NCBI GenBank assembly: GCA_963942565.1
Contig: OZ012696.1
Location: forward strand, 18,662,921-18,726,920
Direction: 5' to 3'
Length of the DNA: 64,000 bases
Origin: Maea johnstoni
Lineage: Eukaryota > Annelida > Polychaeta > Spionida > Magelonidae
Shown here: piece by piece, positions 14,701 through 23,455 of the stretch
Position numbering within the stretch: the stretch's first letter is position 1
Layout: each line of letters opens with the position of its first letter
Position numbers and translations under genes: made by a program
Notes under the pieces: model-generated
Told to the model about the DNA's origin: nothing
Database searches by the model: none
The model's input: the letters and a program-made list of their open reading frames with translations, nothing else

Positions 14701-15741
14701 CCTCGGGCGCCAGCCGCCCTGGTCCGAGCCGATCGTGTAGCCGGGGAACTCCAGGCGACTTGTCTGTGCAGTCGCATAGTAGAGCGATGAGGATGAGTTG
14801 AGCTGACCGTCAAGGATTCGCCCATCTTGGATACCAACTGGATACCACTTGGCAGCTGCAATACGAAATATAGTTATTCATACAGTAGAGATATCTAAAT
14901 CTCCCACTCAGACGCCTATACTATGTGTTATCTTAGCATACGTATTCATACAGTAGAGATATCTAATTTCTGTACTTGTTGACTAGTCGCTTGACAGCGA
15001 AAGGAAAAGCAGTTGCCCGGCTGTGCGGTTGAGTTTATTAATTAGGCATGCATATTCATCGCACACTTAACTGCGCACCATTGCTATCTTTAGTTATTAC
15101 GTCTCGTACGTGTGACCTTGCCTGTACCCAAAAAGACTCAATTCAAGAGGTGAAATTTTGGATTGAGGTTGTAATGTTTTGGTAGGACACGCGAAGTTGT
15201 TACCCAAAGCCATAACATATTATCCCCTATCCGATAGTTTGTGAAACAACACTTTGTGAATCGGAGGCCAGATGTATTTGTTATACGGTCACCAAAGAGA
15301 GCAGTTTATGTTGCTGGTTGCTAATTTGATCAATACAAAATGGTACAAAAATGGTACAAAAATGACTGAAACCCTGCCACATGGGTACTCATCTGATAGT
15401 GCTCGGCGAGAGCTATCCAATGAATACCAACACGACAGGGTTTAGACGCTTTGCAAATATCGTTGCGTCCTTGTACTTAAGACGAAAGCAGCCTCAGCAT
15501 TGGAAGGGTTGATATGGTGAGAGCCAAGAAACCACGAGAGATATCACATTCACCACAGATTCCAAGGGGCCGATATAGCATGTACCGCAAGGGACTGCCT
15601 GCCATGAATCTCAGATCGACATGAAAGAAGCAAAAATTGTTTGGCCTATGCTAGGCTTATTGAGAACTTACCCTGTACTTGGAGGACGGTAAGAGCCAAC
15701 AGAGTCATCAGCAGCACGGACTGCTGAGTTGGCGACGCCAT
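1..15741 (-). CDS. Gene 1: secreted multidomain F5/8C-CTLD-PAN protein (3' end outside window)
   Basis: Twenty exons can be chained on the minus strand from an ATG at 15741, each with a GT (once GC) donor and AG acceptor and with matching phase at every junction. Coding exons in order: 15741-15672; 14855-14545, 13821-13686, 13252-13077, 11927-11813, 11472-11274, 10726-10503, 9641-9366, 8724-8549, 7229-7086, 6554-6404; then a second round 6129-5801, 5304-5160, 4814-4624, 4106-3998, 3367-3169, 2731-2514, 1859-1587, 949-777, 403-260. This gives about 1,253 residues: signal peptide, then two copies of F5/8C, F5/8C-like, CTLD, PAN, F5/8C. Exon order and phases repeat exactly, so the second half is a cassette duplication of the first. 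The last visible exon ends at a GTATG donor (259), so the gene continues to the left. Such domains act outside the cell; binding of glycans or surfaces is inferred. It could be called a discoidin-domain/lectin matrix protein, but I recognise no named orthologue. Confidence 0.85.
260..949 (-). CDS. Gene 1 cassette 2: third F5/8C domain, exons H and I (exon J outside window)
   Basis: Exon H (949-777) has CENAIMAKLPNSSFSSSPIY and ends YQYFQ; exon I (403-260) has VDMGRMMKINRIRTQGSGKS and YYIKTYRLLYSD. The expected exon J (R.R.NP...E.YGC) does not occur in bases 1-259 and must lie further left. Phase-0 introns match cassette 1. Confidence 0.8.
1587..1859 (-). CDS. Gene 1 cassette 2: PAN/apple domain, exon G
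   Basis: The exon encodes DTDCNRVWNHIRGYY, MQCLAACLKDANCKSVDF, QCWMWSIG and ESYCEG, with the same cysteine frame as the PAN exon at 9366-9641 and symmetric phase 1. The donor is GTACGC. Confidence 0.8.
2514..3367 (-). CDS. Gene 1 cassette 2: C-type lectin-like domain, exons E and F
   Basis: Exon E (3367-3169) starts VCPPGMLHEGKSCYRRLAVD and is exactly 199 bases long, as in cassette 1. Its donor is an ordinary GTACAT where cassette 1 uses GC. Exon F (2731-2514) gives FTYADGSNM...YEYFQNGY and AAICKTDAVS. As in cassette 1 the calcium-sugar triplets are absent. Confidence 0.7.
3998..4814 (-). CDS. Gene 1 cassette 2: second F5/8C-like domain, exons C and D
   Basis: Exon C (4814-4624) reads ASACPKVSAAKVKCNGGKGE and then IDLGTVQHVTGLTGKSG and TIEYSIDGTSY. 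It leaves by a GTGAGT donor at 4623. Exon D (4106-3998) adds IVRARYLRLSACVSSVNGCM. The cysteine start, the strand order and the phases match exons C and D of cassette 1. Confidence 0.75.
5041..5121. repeat. (TA)n microsatellite
   Basis: Uninterrupted TA dinucleotides of about 80 bases in the intron after gene 1 exon B of cassette 2, about 40 bases from the donor. Confidence 0.98.
5160..6129 (-). CDS. Gene 1 cassette 2: F5/8C domain 1, exons A and B
   Basis: Exon A (6129-5801) opens ETKYFPVGISDGRVVDGQLN and includes CWRPR, ISVDLMVKHEIGEL and KKYHLSYSDDGVNF. Exon B (5304-5160) has QARYVRFHPHTFQGVPCVRW then ELVGRPLG. Both align residue for residue with the first cassette's pair, and phases are the same. 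Two microsatellites sit close to the splice donors: a (CTA)n tract 51 bases below exon A's donor and a (TA)n tract about 40 bases below exon B's donor. Confidence 0.85.
5578..5750. repeat. (CTA)n/(TAG)n trinucleotide microsatellite
   Basis: CTA repeats that switch for a short stretch to TAG, giving a small inverted arrangement near 5620-5665. Lies inside the intron between exons A and B of cassette 2, 51 bases from exon A's boundary. Confidence 0.97.
6295..6397. mobile_element. MITE-like element, reversed fragment at a splice donor
   Basis: On the minus strand it reads ACAGTGCCGACATTGAATTC and continues with blocks like those of copy 2 (GCCCGCACATAACAA, CCAAATTTCCAGGATG). Its end lies against the donor of gene 1 exon J (GTAAGT at 6403-6398). 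Confidence 0.6.
6404..8724 (-). CDS. Gene 1 cassette 1: third F5/8C domain, exons H, I and J
   Basis: Exon H (8724-8549) has CDNALMAQLPNSSFNASSVY and ends YQFFQ. Exon I (7229-7086) has VDMGRMMKVSRIETQGDG and YYIKTYRLLYS. Exon J (6554-6404) has VGRAIRINPATYNAVAMRVE then IYGC. Together these are the opening loop, central strands and C-terminal R.E.YGC of a discoidin domain, split by two phase-0 introns. Exon J's donor is GTAAGT at 6403-6398, immediately followed by the end of a MITE copy. Confidence 0.85.
7302..7494. repeat. GTACGTAC-rich palindromic minisatellite, block 1
   Basis: Variants of ATGTACGTACAATGTACGTA, each built of self-complementary GTAC units, recur at 7302-7335 and 7401-7494, with a unique 65-base spacer. 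Lies in the intron between exons H and I of gene 1. Confidence 0.8.
7893..7985. repeat. GTACGTAC-rich palindromic minisatellite, block 2
   Basis: The same motif family (ATGTACGTACATTGTACATA and CATACATTGTACGTACAGAC) returns 400 bases from block 1 in the same intron, with alternating phrases ACGGGTCC, GACCCG that also occur in block 1. Confidence 0.8.
9366..9641 (-). CDS. Gene 1 cassette 1: PAN/apple domain, exon G
   Basis: One exon, symmetric phase 1-1, encodes VDCELKWNLLSNN, then LLDCLQKCREDANCKAVDF, QCWHWSFG and a closing PICEG. The spacing of C...C..C....C and the central CxxW fit the PAN/apple fold, a disulfide-pinned hairpin used for protein or carbohydrate binding in extracellular proteins. 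The donor is GTAAGC. Confidence 0.8.
10503..11472 (-). CDS. Gene 1 cassette 1: C-type lectin-like domain, exons E and F
   Basis: Exon E (11472-11274) starts CPPGYLQSGSNCYNHLGVD, the usual long-form CTLD entry, and continues with a helix ending EMDFISSITKR. Exon F (10726-10503) carries ADGTHF...AGYGFNKARSGYC and AICQTKAVS, matching the DGS...W...C...C end of a CTLD. I see no EPN, QPD or WND calcium-sugar motif, so classic lectin activity is doubtful. The intron leaves exon E by a GC donor (AAAAG|GCAAGT, 11273-11268). It also contains a long A/T tetranucleotide tract. Confidence 0.7.
10755..11180. repeat. Degenerate A/T-rich tetranucleotide repeat (AAAT/AGAT/AATG)
   Basis: About 425 bases of AATAAATAGATA-type repeats in the intron splitting the CTLD of gene 1 cassette 1. 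Open frames over it are low-complexity and not genes. Confidence 0.95.
11813..13252 (-). CDS. Gene 1 cassette 1: second F5/8C-like domain, exons C and D
   Basis: Exon C (13252-13077) begins DSKCAKIIAATSKCEGGKRV and carries the strand pattern DLKKVYLATGFSG...TMEYSMDGKTFQSL of an F5/8C core. Exon D (11927-11813) supplies RGRYIRLGGGCSKVDIHGCL, the terminal strands. The opening LDG segment of a normal discoidin domain is missing and is replaced by a short Cys-containing start, so this is a shortened or diverged F5/8C. Phases are 1, 0 and 1. The 1.15-kb intron between the exons contains a MITE (12164-12396). Confidence 0.75.
12164..12396. mobile_element. MITE-like element, copy 1
   Basis: The left end GTGCCGAAATTTAATTCCTA and right end TGGTGCAGGAATTAAATGCC are inverted repeats around ATTTAATTCCTG. 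The internal sequence (GCATAATACACAACCGCA...TCATTAATGTGC...TTATTTTTTTGACATG) matches copy 2 at 30332-30880. No coding content. Sits in the gene 1 intron between exons C and D. Confidence 0.7.
13686..14855 (-). CDS. Gene 1 cassette 1: F5/8C (discoidin) domain 1, exons A and B
   Basis: Exon A (14855-14545) encodes YPVGIQDGRILDGQLNSSSS, the usual discoidin opening, then GGWRPR, WLGVDLM and a YYVKQFELSYSDD strand. Exon B (13821-13686) gives the closing half with KARYLRFHQ and ARWEVYGKPIG, the usual RARYLRL...R.E..G end. Intron phases are 1 in, 0 between, 1 out. F5/8C domains are jelly-roll folds that bind lipids or glycans outside cells; the ligand here is unknown. Exon A is noticeably more GC-rich than its surroundings. 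Confidence 0.85.
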
Positions 15742-15756
15742 CACGGCAACAATTCC
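15672..15756 (-). CDS. Gene 1 exon 2: start codon and signal peptide
   Basis: After a TTTTCAG acceptor and 15 bases of leader comes ATG at 15741-15739 and 23 codons, MASPTQQSVLLMTLLALTVL followed by QVQ. This is a typical secretory signal: short polar start, a run of leucines and threonines, then small residues at the join with exon A, where A-A-K gives a likely cleavage site. The donor is GTAAGT in phase 1, matching the first base needed by exon A at 14855. In-frame methionines further upstream fall in intron sequence before the acceptor, so this start is preferred. Confidence 0.8.
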
Positions 15757-16480
15757 CTGAAAACATGAGGAGAAAAAGTAAATACATGCATAAATTAGGA
15801 TGTCGTCTCCTTTAAGTGACATGCAATTGTAAGTGGTGGAGATAAGCTGAGACTTAGTTAAGACAGCACATATCACCAACTCACTGGCAAAATACCCCGG
15901 GACAAAATACATACGAGAAAGGTTCAAGCTGCATGTGTTTAATGTATGAAATAAATACTAGTACTACGCAACTTATAATAGGCACGCTTATATCTAGGGA
16001 GAAACAAAAGTGGATTCGGATTCGGTATTTCCTTTATTTTTCATTATTTTGCCATATTGAAGCTAAATAGTGAGTAGTTATTTGTGGGTGGAGGAAACTC
16101 GAGTACCAGGAGAAACCCACCGAAAGTTGTAAAGGTCTACTGGCGTAAAAGGGTCACACGATTATACTAATCATGCCCGGGCCATCTGAGCCAGTATGTT
16201 TTGACATCAATCATGTTTGAATAATGACGTCGCTACTATGGTAAGTTATCCAATGTCGCATAAATGTTATGGAACGTCGAATCAAAGTTATTGAACGTTT
16301 ACTGTATGAATAAGATTATATACATTTAAAATGTGGTATTAAAAGCAATACTTCCGCACTGGTTAAAAGGCGAACCCAGACTACATGACGGGTTGTGAAA
16401 AACGTATCTCATTTTATCTCTGTACACTTAGAACCATGCATATTCAATTAGAAATAGAACAATATAAGTAAATATCATTA

Positions 16481-16481
<1 letters not shown>

Positions 16482-16530
<49 letters not shown>

Positions 16531-16570
16531 ATTGTAGTAGTAGCAGCAGCAGCAGCAACAACAACAATAG
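16482..16570. repeat. (GTA)n-(GCA)n-(ACA)n trinucleotide tract
   Basis: AGT repeats grade into AGC and then AAC repeats, all in the first intron of gene 1. Confidence 0.95.
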
Positions 16571-16671
16571 CAGAAGTAGAAGGAGAAAAGTTAGTGGATA
16601 TCGTTCTAGTACTAGTAGAAGTTTATAAGTCGTGCTCTTCTGTTAAATCGTGTGTGAAAAACGTAACTTAC

Positions 16672-16772
16672 CGGTGGCAGAACCAACGAAAACCTATATG
16701 CAGTGAATATAGGTAAATGACTTCTTGGTGCTGTTTTGGGTTGTAAGCGACCAATTCGCTTCCAAACACCAG
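16672..16772 (-). other. Gene 1 non-coding first exon (5' UTR)
   Basis: A strong donor (CACCG|GTAAGTTACG on the minus strand) closes this segment, and the TATA box lies just upstream. The next acceptor (TTTTCAG at 15763-15757) opens the exon with the start codon, leaving a first intron of about 0.9 kb. The 5' boundary is estimated from the TATA box and is not seen directly. Confidence 0.4.
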
Positions 16773-16797
16773 AATGACTGGAAGTTCACTTTCACAG

Positions 16798-16805
16798 TTT
16801 ATATA
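16798..16805 (-). promoter_or_regulatory. TATA box of gene 1
   Basis: The minus strand reads TATATAAA here. It lies about 125 bases upstream of the donor of a plausible 5' UTR exon (GTAAGT, 16671-16666), so transcription would begin near 16770. Position and motif fit a TATA-type core promoter. No other promoter element was recognised. Confidence 0.45.
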
Positions 16806-16806
16806 G

Positions 16807-17489
16807 CTAAGCCAATTCGCCCACATGGCATATTTTATGAATGCCAAGTCATCAAATTCCAATGGAGCAGCTTTGCAAAGACAATAGAGGGTATAGGGTG
16901 GCATGTTCTGGTTACAGCACTCAGGGGAGGGGCTTATGCAACAGGCCTGTAGAAAGTGGATGTGTAGCGTGAAGGCTGTTTGATACATGATGAACATTGC
17001 ACAAATTAGTGATGTGTATGCATTATTTGGCGCACATGCTCTGTTTGAAATTAACATATTATATGGGTACTCGACGAAGAAAACTCGCTTGAAACATGTT
17101 TATCCTACAATTTTCCTTCAAACGTAATGGACACGTGTTATTCAAAGCTTGTTTCAAAGGTAACTTGTATTTAGACAACACCATTTTATGAGGATCTCTA
17201 CGACTGGCCAGTTGAAAGCACGGAGACAGCATGTTCTACAGTTTCGAGAAACATTTGGATACTTCAATGCTGCGACATCTGTGGCATACACTTGGAAAAC
17301 ATAGTTTACAGGCATGCAAAAATGAGTCGTTTGCATGCGGACATATTGGCCATATATAGTTAGGTATAGGACTGGTATTGACTGGTATTTCTAGACTTGA
17401 GATTTGCATCACTACTATCATGATGCCGATCCCAATGCCAAGCCTTAGCGTCTTTGTGGTAGTTGTTGGGATTCATTTACATTTATACT
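16807..17489. other. Upstream flank of gene 1; nothing recognised
   Basis: About 680 bases between the TATA box and the TIR element. Short open frames here show no family features. I see no other promoter motif with confidence. Confidence 0.5.
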
Positions 17490-18268
17490 AGATGTGTGAC
17501 GAGTAATTGATGCCAACACGTAAATGCGTGTTTTGCTATCAAAACGTGTAGTGCGCGATCTGGGAACTTCCCACTGAGTTTATTGGGGATTCTCCGTCAC
17601 GCGCCCCATATTGCAACATTGTAACGGCCAGCGTCTTTTGCCGTAGTGAAACATCTAGCCATAAATTTCACTCTCGGTGAATTTTGAAAACGCGTGAACC
17701 ATTTTTTTTCAAATTTGGCATAATTGAAGATCAGCCGAGGGCTCAAAAAACTGTTAAGAGACATTTTAGAAAATTGTTTTTTGGAGAATTTTATTCAGAG
17801 AAAAATGACAAATCTGGGAATTTTGTACCCTTTTTTGACCGCTTAAGAATTTTTTTCGCATTTTGACGAATTTCTATGGAAGTTGAACCATGCAGAAGCC
17901 AATAATCTGAATTTAAATATTCACCGAGCACATTTTTGATTAACATTTTTAATTAAAAGAAAATTGCCTTTGAGTATGTTCAATTCTAAAATTAGCCAAC
18001 TATTTGTAACACGTGAATGTGCGTATTTCAACTGAACCTATCAGCGCACTGTATGAAATCACGTGATTTCATACAAAATAGACATGAAAAACGCGGGAAA
18101 ATCGTGCATGGTCTATATGTTTTTATATCAAACTTTCTGCCCATTTATTAATTTCATTTTATAGAGGATTTTGATAACCTCTGAAAACTCGAAGTGGACG
18201 TATCAGGAGCGTTCTACCTTGGTATGTTCTGGTAGAAAACAGAACTTTAGACGGACGTGGTTGCCCAG

Positions 18269-18602
18269 GGGGGGGGGGGGGGGGGGGCACCCGCGTTACG
18301 TATTTCGCAGAGGAAGGGGTCTTTTTTTAAGACCTCCGCATGTCCGCGATTTGTAAAAGAAGGAGACTTTTTTCTACCCAGGTACGAAGTATGGGGGTCA
18401 AAATCCCCTTAAAATCCACGAAATATACGCGGCTCTGACGCCGAGTGACTCCCGAAGAGACTGGCCTTCCAAATTTGCTGCTGCCACTTGCTGCCGCTAA
18501 ACAAGCAGAGGATTATAAAATCTGCAGTTAAAATAAGGGATCCCGTTCATCCAATGTCAGTGTTTTGATAAAAGAAGGGGTGTTTATTTAGTGGAAAAAA
18601 TC
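18269..18602. repeat. G-run-led repeat, copy 1
   Basis: A run of about 19 G is followed by CACCCGCGTTACGTATTTCG, GGTCTTTTTTTAAGACC (a 17-base palindrome), CTGACGCCGAGTGACTCCCG and GTGTTTATTTAGTGGAAAAA. The same order is found in copy 2. The direction of decay is unclear. Confidence 0.85.
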
Positions 18603-18724
18603 AGCGTTTTATTAAAATAAGGGTGCTTTTTTGGCCAGAAATCAGTGCTTTAGGGGTATTTTTAAATTTTGATAACGAGCGTATGCGCCCCCCCCCCTAA
18701 ATACCCAAGGATGAAAGAGTAAAT

Positions 18725-19015
18725 TCCTTATTATTTTCAACGACCGTTTATTGGGGAGACAAATTAAACTTCATTTGTTCCCAACAACTTTAGGGGGGGG
18801 GGGGGGGGATAAATAATACTTTATTTTTTCGCAACCATGTGACAGAGAAAATGAAAACCTTTTATTTTCAAGACAGTTTTTAGGGCAGAAAAACTGAAAA
18901 ACTTTATTTTCACAACGGTTAATTCGGAGAGAATTTAAAAACTTTATTTTCACGACCAATTTTTGGGGAGATAAAATAAGGAACTTTATTTTCACAACCG
19001 TTTTTTTGAGAAGAG
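18725..19015. repeat. 55-60-base minisatellite
   Basis: The phrase AACTTTATTTTCACAACCGT with a short variable spacer (TTTTGGGGAGA...) recurs about five times. Confidence 0.75.
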
Positions 19016-19232
19016 ATGGATAAATGATGTAATTCATAAAATATGTCATGATGCAGCCAATACACTATATTATCACCAGCTCCACTGTGATACTAGCAGC
19101 TGATTGACATCACTCTCTCTTTCACCGCCGTTAGAAATAGCTTTTTGGAGTTTAAAACACTATTTGCGCATTTTAGTCTGCCAAAATGGTATGTATATGG
19201 AAATAAAGATGGCAGAAATCACATGTAATTCC

Positions 19233-19587
19233 GGGGGGGGGGGGGGCACTCAGGTACAGAGGGGGCCGCACCTGCGTTACGTATTTCGCGAAAGAAGAGG
19301 TCTTTTTTTAAGACCTTCGCATGTCCGCGATTTTGTAAAAGAAGGGGACTTTTTTGTACCCAGGTACAAAGTATGGGGATCCAAACCCCTATACAATCCA
19401 CGAAATATACGTGGCTCTGACGCCGAGTGACTCCCGAAGTGACTCAGGGCTTCCGAGTTTGCTGCCGCCACTTGCTGCCACTAAACACGCAGAGGATTAT
19501 AAAATCTTAAGTTAAAATATGTGTTCCCGTTCATCCAATGTGAGTGTTTTGATAAAAGAAGGGGTGTTTATTTAGTGGAAAAAATCC
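19233..19587. repeat. G-run-led repeat, copy 2
   Basis: It follows the same order of blocks as copy 1, about 960 bases further on, with a small insertion (CACTCAGGTACAGAGGGGGC) after the G run. An open frame over it has no recognisable domain. Confidence 0.85.
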
Positions 19588-20072
19588 CCCGGGATTACAA
19601 AACCTAAACGTATGCGTGTATCAAGAGAGATGAGTATACGGAAATATAACTGAATGCGAGTTACAATTTGTTCTAGTTGCTTATTTGTTTCCATCATATC
19701 AATCTCTGGTATATAGTATATAGCAAGTAATGTCTTGTCAGGTAATCGGACTCATCCCCTTATGACCAATGTATGCTTCGATTCTTATACAACTGCTCCA
19801 GTGAAGTATTTTTGACACTAGCTTGAGGGACGAGTGCATTCCGTACTAGCTATAGTTATGGACTTCCATTCATGTATATGTACCTCTCTTATATGGTGCA
19901 TGACTTTCATTTCCGTGCGGCACAAGTGTCTACATACATGTACATGTAGCTCCGTGAACATGTTTTCTGCATGTTAAGCTACCATATATACATTACAACC
20001 ACCTATAACTTCTCTTATGATAAAATATTTTCCGCCAATGCTGTTGACATGTTAATTGTTCGCAGCCAAACA

Positions 20073-20216
20073 GAGCAGATGTTAGAAAGTTGCCAGTGAC
20101 TTGGTGTTGAGCGGTGGTTTCTGCCGGCTCCTCCCATCTCCTCCACTACTTAATATTGACTCATCACGATTGAGATGCGATATGGCAGGAAAAGGGGCGA
20201 AAAAACAAATTCAAAA
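20073..20216. mobile_element. SINE tail fragment, family 1
   Basis: GAAAGTTGCCAGTGACTTGG, GCGGTGGTTTCTGCCGG and CTCCACTACTTAATATTGAC match the body of the full SINE at 28996-29225 and end in the same AAATTCAAA-type tail. The tRNA-like head is missing. Confidence 0.7.
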
Positions 20217-20869
20217 TTCCTAGGGAGGCATCGGAGGGGTGGGGGCGGTTTCTTCTCTTGGCAGGACTGATTAGAGAACCTTACACGGAGGTGCCTTCAA
20301 TCGTTGGAAAGACTATGGGGAGAATGAAACTGTTGAGAGATGAAAAAATGAATAAATATTAAAAAAAATAATATAAAAAATAATACAACCAATCTAAAGT
20401 ATTCTAAATAAAGTAGGGAAGGGGTGGGCAGGGCGTAGGGACAGGGATTGAGAGTATTGAAAAATCCTGACCAAAGCCGCCCTTTTTTTTGCATCTGAAG
20501 CATACATGGACAACATATCATAAACTATCGTAATGTATGTATGTATATTTATTGGCTATGCTAGAGCATAAAGATACGGTACATCGAAATTATATAACAA
20601 GAAATCAGTGCTTTAGGGGTATCTTTTAATTTTGATATCGAACGTATGCGCCCCCCCCTAAAAACCCAAATTAAAGCTATTTTAGTAGGAAGTGTCGTTT
20701 TGTTACTTGTAATAACATCTGAAACCCGACTATTACTTCCATACAACTACTTTTGATACGAATCATACAGAATAAATTCTACAACTGAGATATTCTACAA
20801 CTCTATATATGACCATCTCGGCATATCAGTGGCCATCGTTTGTTGCCACAGTTTTAAGAGAATATTGGG

Positions 20870-21760
20870 TGTTTTGCATAAGCATGTTGCCATGGCAACT
20901 GCTTTTTCAAAATTCTTGTTGCCATGGCAACCAATTTAGGACGTTTTTCCTTATTTCTTAATAAAATGGCGATCTTCATTATCATCTCATGCAATCCTTA
21001 AAGTTTCATAAATATTGCGAAAAGCCATTTCAAAGAAATTCATTAATTTTGCATTCAGATCAAGATAACTGTAAGCGTAGCAACATACTTGGTCATGCAT
21101 ATTACCTGTAATGAACATAAAGTAGAAAGTTCAATCCTATTCGGTCTTATGTCTCTAACTTATCAATCCCGTTATCAATATTTATGAAATTTTGAGGAAA
21201 TTATCTGGTGAACCCACTAATTGTAAAAGAAAACTTAAATTAAAGATTTGGAGTACATAAGCATATTGCCATGGCAACCGTTTTTGTAAAATTCTTGTTG
21301 CCATGGCAACCGTTTCGGGACTTCTTTTTCCTTATTTCTTAATAAAATATCGAACTTCATCATCATCTCATGCAATTCTCAAAGTTTCATGAATATTGCG
21401 AAAAGCTAATCCAAAAAAATTAATCAATTTTGTATTTAGTTAAAGAAAACTGTAAGCAAAGCAACATACTCGGTCATACATATTTCACTTGTAATGAACA
21501 TAAGAAGAAAGTTCAACCCTATTCAGTCTTATGTCTCTAACTTATCCGTCCCTTTGTCAATATGTATGAAATTTTGAGGAAATTATCTGGTGAACCCACT
21601 AATTCTAAAAATCCCTTAAATCAAATAATTGGAGTATATATGCATGTTGCCATGGCAACCGTTTTTGTCAAATTCTTGTTGCCATGGCAACCGTTTTAAG
21701 ACGTTTTACCTTTTTTATTGGTGGAAATATCAAATTTCGATACCATTATTTGTAGGCCTC
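20870..21760. repeat. 380-base tandem repeat with paired X-box palindromes, 2.3 copies
   Basis: GCATGTTGCCATGGCAAC, then TTCTTGTTGCCATGGCAACC 32 bases on, begin each copy at 20882, 21261 and 21642. The spacer blocks TTCCTTATTTCTTAATAAAA and AATTTTGAGGAAATTATCTG also repeat. Confidence 0.9.
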
Positions 21761-21916
21761 AAAGTTTCAGAAGTATTGGGTAAAGTTTACACTGGGAAAT
21801 AACAGTTTAGTTTGGCATCAATTACTCGTCACACATCTCTAGTTGCACTAACTAAAATGTAATATTTGAAGATTTTATGTCAGGTATTGCAGAGCATATG
21901 CGTAATAAGATAATCA

Positions 21917-21987
<71 letters not shown>

Positions 21988-22001
21988 TAATAATAATAAT
22001 G

Positions 22002-22056
<55 letters not shown>
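21917..22056. repeat. (AAT)n microsatellite
   Basis: About 140 bases of AAT with two GAT interruptions. Confidence 0.98.
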
Positions 22057-22057
<1 letters not shown>

Positions 22058-23455
22058 CACCTTTATATCATGAGGTTAATACAGCAAACTACAAGATATG
22101 ATAAATGCTATGGCCAGCCTCAGACTTTGAAAATGTATAACTCCCACATATGTAAATCCCTTTTCAAGGCATTGACATTTTCACATTCAAAGACAAAGTT
22201 CTATGTTAGTTATATTGTTGCCACTATGCCATGATAAGTAAATGAGATATTCTTTTTGTCTACATCGAGTCTCACATGAACAGAGGAGTAGAAGAGGAGT
22301 GGCAATTATGATCAATAAATACTTTTGAATATAAGATTTACAATTGTCTTAAAGACTCAGAAGGAAGGTTTATTGTTATCAATATTGACATCATTTATTC
22401 AGAACATATTAAGTAAATTTATATGACCCCAACTGTGGCAAAGCTGAATGGTTTAACAGTATTCTCCAAGCTAAATATTGAAAACAACCAGAAATAGATT
22501 TATACTGGGGACTGGAATGTATACGTACTTCTTTGCAAAAAAGACATATATGATAATAAAGATATTAGACACATATGTTCTAACAAGAGTATTCAAAATA
22601 AGATACCAGAAGTTCAATTGCTAGATATATAGAGTTTCCAACATCCCAATAATAGGAGATTTTCTTGGTGTTCTAATAATCCTTGTAGAAGATCTCGCTT
22701 ATATTACTTCTGAATATTTGAAGATATTCTCAGTCTAAACCCCAAATCAGACATCTTGTCTTCTTATAAGAGCGATCACTGTTATATAGATATAGTTTTT
22801 AGAAAAATCAACTCAACTCTGTGGAAAAGGCACTTGGAAAAGAAACAATCCCTACAAAAAAATCATGACTTTGTAGAGATGATAAGGAAAGAAATTAACT
22901 TAGCAATATTTACCAACGCCCTTCCTATGTATTCTGAAGATTTCATCAAAATGGATGATAGGCATTTTTTGAGCTTTTGATTCTGGATGGTCTTCTCCTT
23001 GAAATACTCCTCTGCCAACTAAGAAGCGAGATTATTAGACTTTTCACAAAGAAAAATGGCTAAATAAGAAAGAGAACTGGAGAACTCCTTAACAGCAGAT
23101 ATACAGCTTTTTAGATAAGATGAGCAGAACAACACCTAGTGATCATGATATCAACACTATAAAAAGGGAGAATTAGAATGCTTAAAAGACGAAAAGAATT
23201 AGCTGAGAACATGGTACATTCCAGAGCCCTTTCTGATAAAGACTGGCAAAAGCCACCAAGATATTTCTTAAGTTTAGAATAATGAACTTTCTAGAAAAGA
23301 ATATACCAGCCCCCATATTAAAAGATGGCTCTTAAACGACTAGTAGTTCTAGGTTCTTGAACAACAGAGAGACTTTTATCAAAGTCCTTTTCAAACTAAG
23401 GGTACTCACACTCTAGAAAACTCTAAAATAGTATGATCTGTTGAAAGATATCCCC

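Larger units (their letters stand above)
17490..21838. mobile_element. 4.35-kb DNA-transposon-like element with terminal inverted repeats
   Basis: The left end AGATGTGTGACGAGTAATTG ATGCCAA (17490-17516) is repeated in inverse at 21812-21838, a perfect 27-base match. CTAG lies at both edges (17488-17491 and 21839-21842) and may be part of a target duplication, although the alignment is off by two bases. No transposase is seen. Inside are two copies of a G-run-led segment (18269-18602, 19233-19587), a 55-60-base minisatellite (18725-19015), a SINE tail (20073-20216) and a 380-base tandem repeat (20870-21760). It looks non-autonomous and composite. Confidence 0.6.

Noticed and set aside
15742-15927. 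Upstream in-frame methionines before the gene 1 signal peptide
   Set aside because: They lie beyond a good TTTTCAG acceptor, in intron sequence, and would bury the signal peptide inside the protein.
19104-19430. 108-codon plus-strand frame in the TIR element as a transposase fragment
   Set aside because: No recognisable motif, includes a G-run-encoded glycine tract and crosses repeat boundaries.
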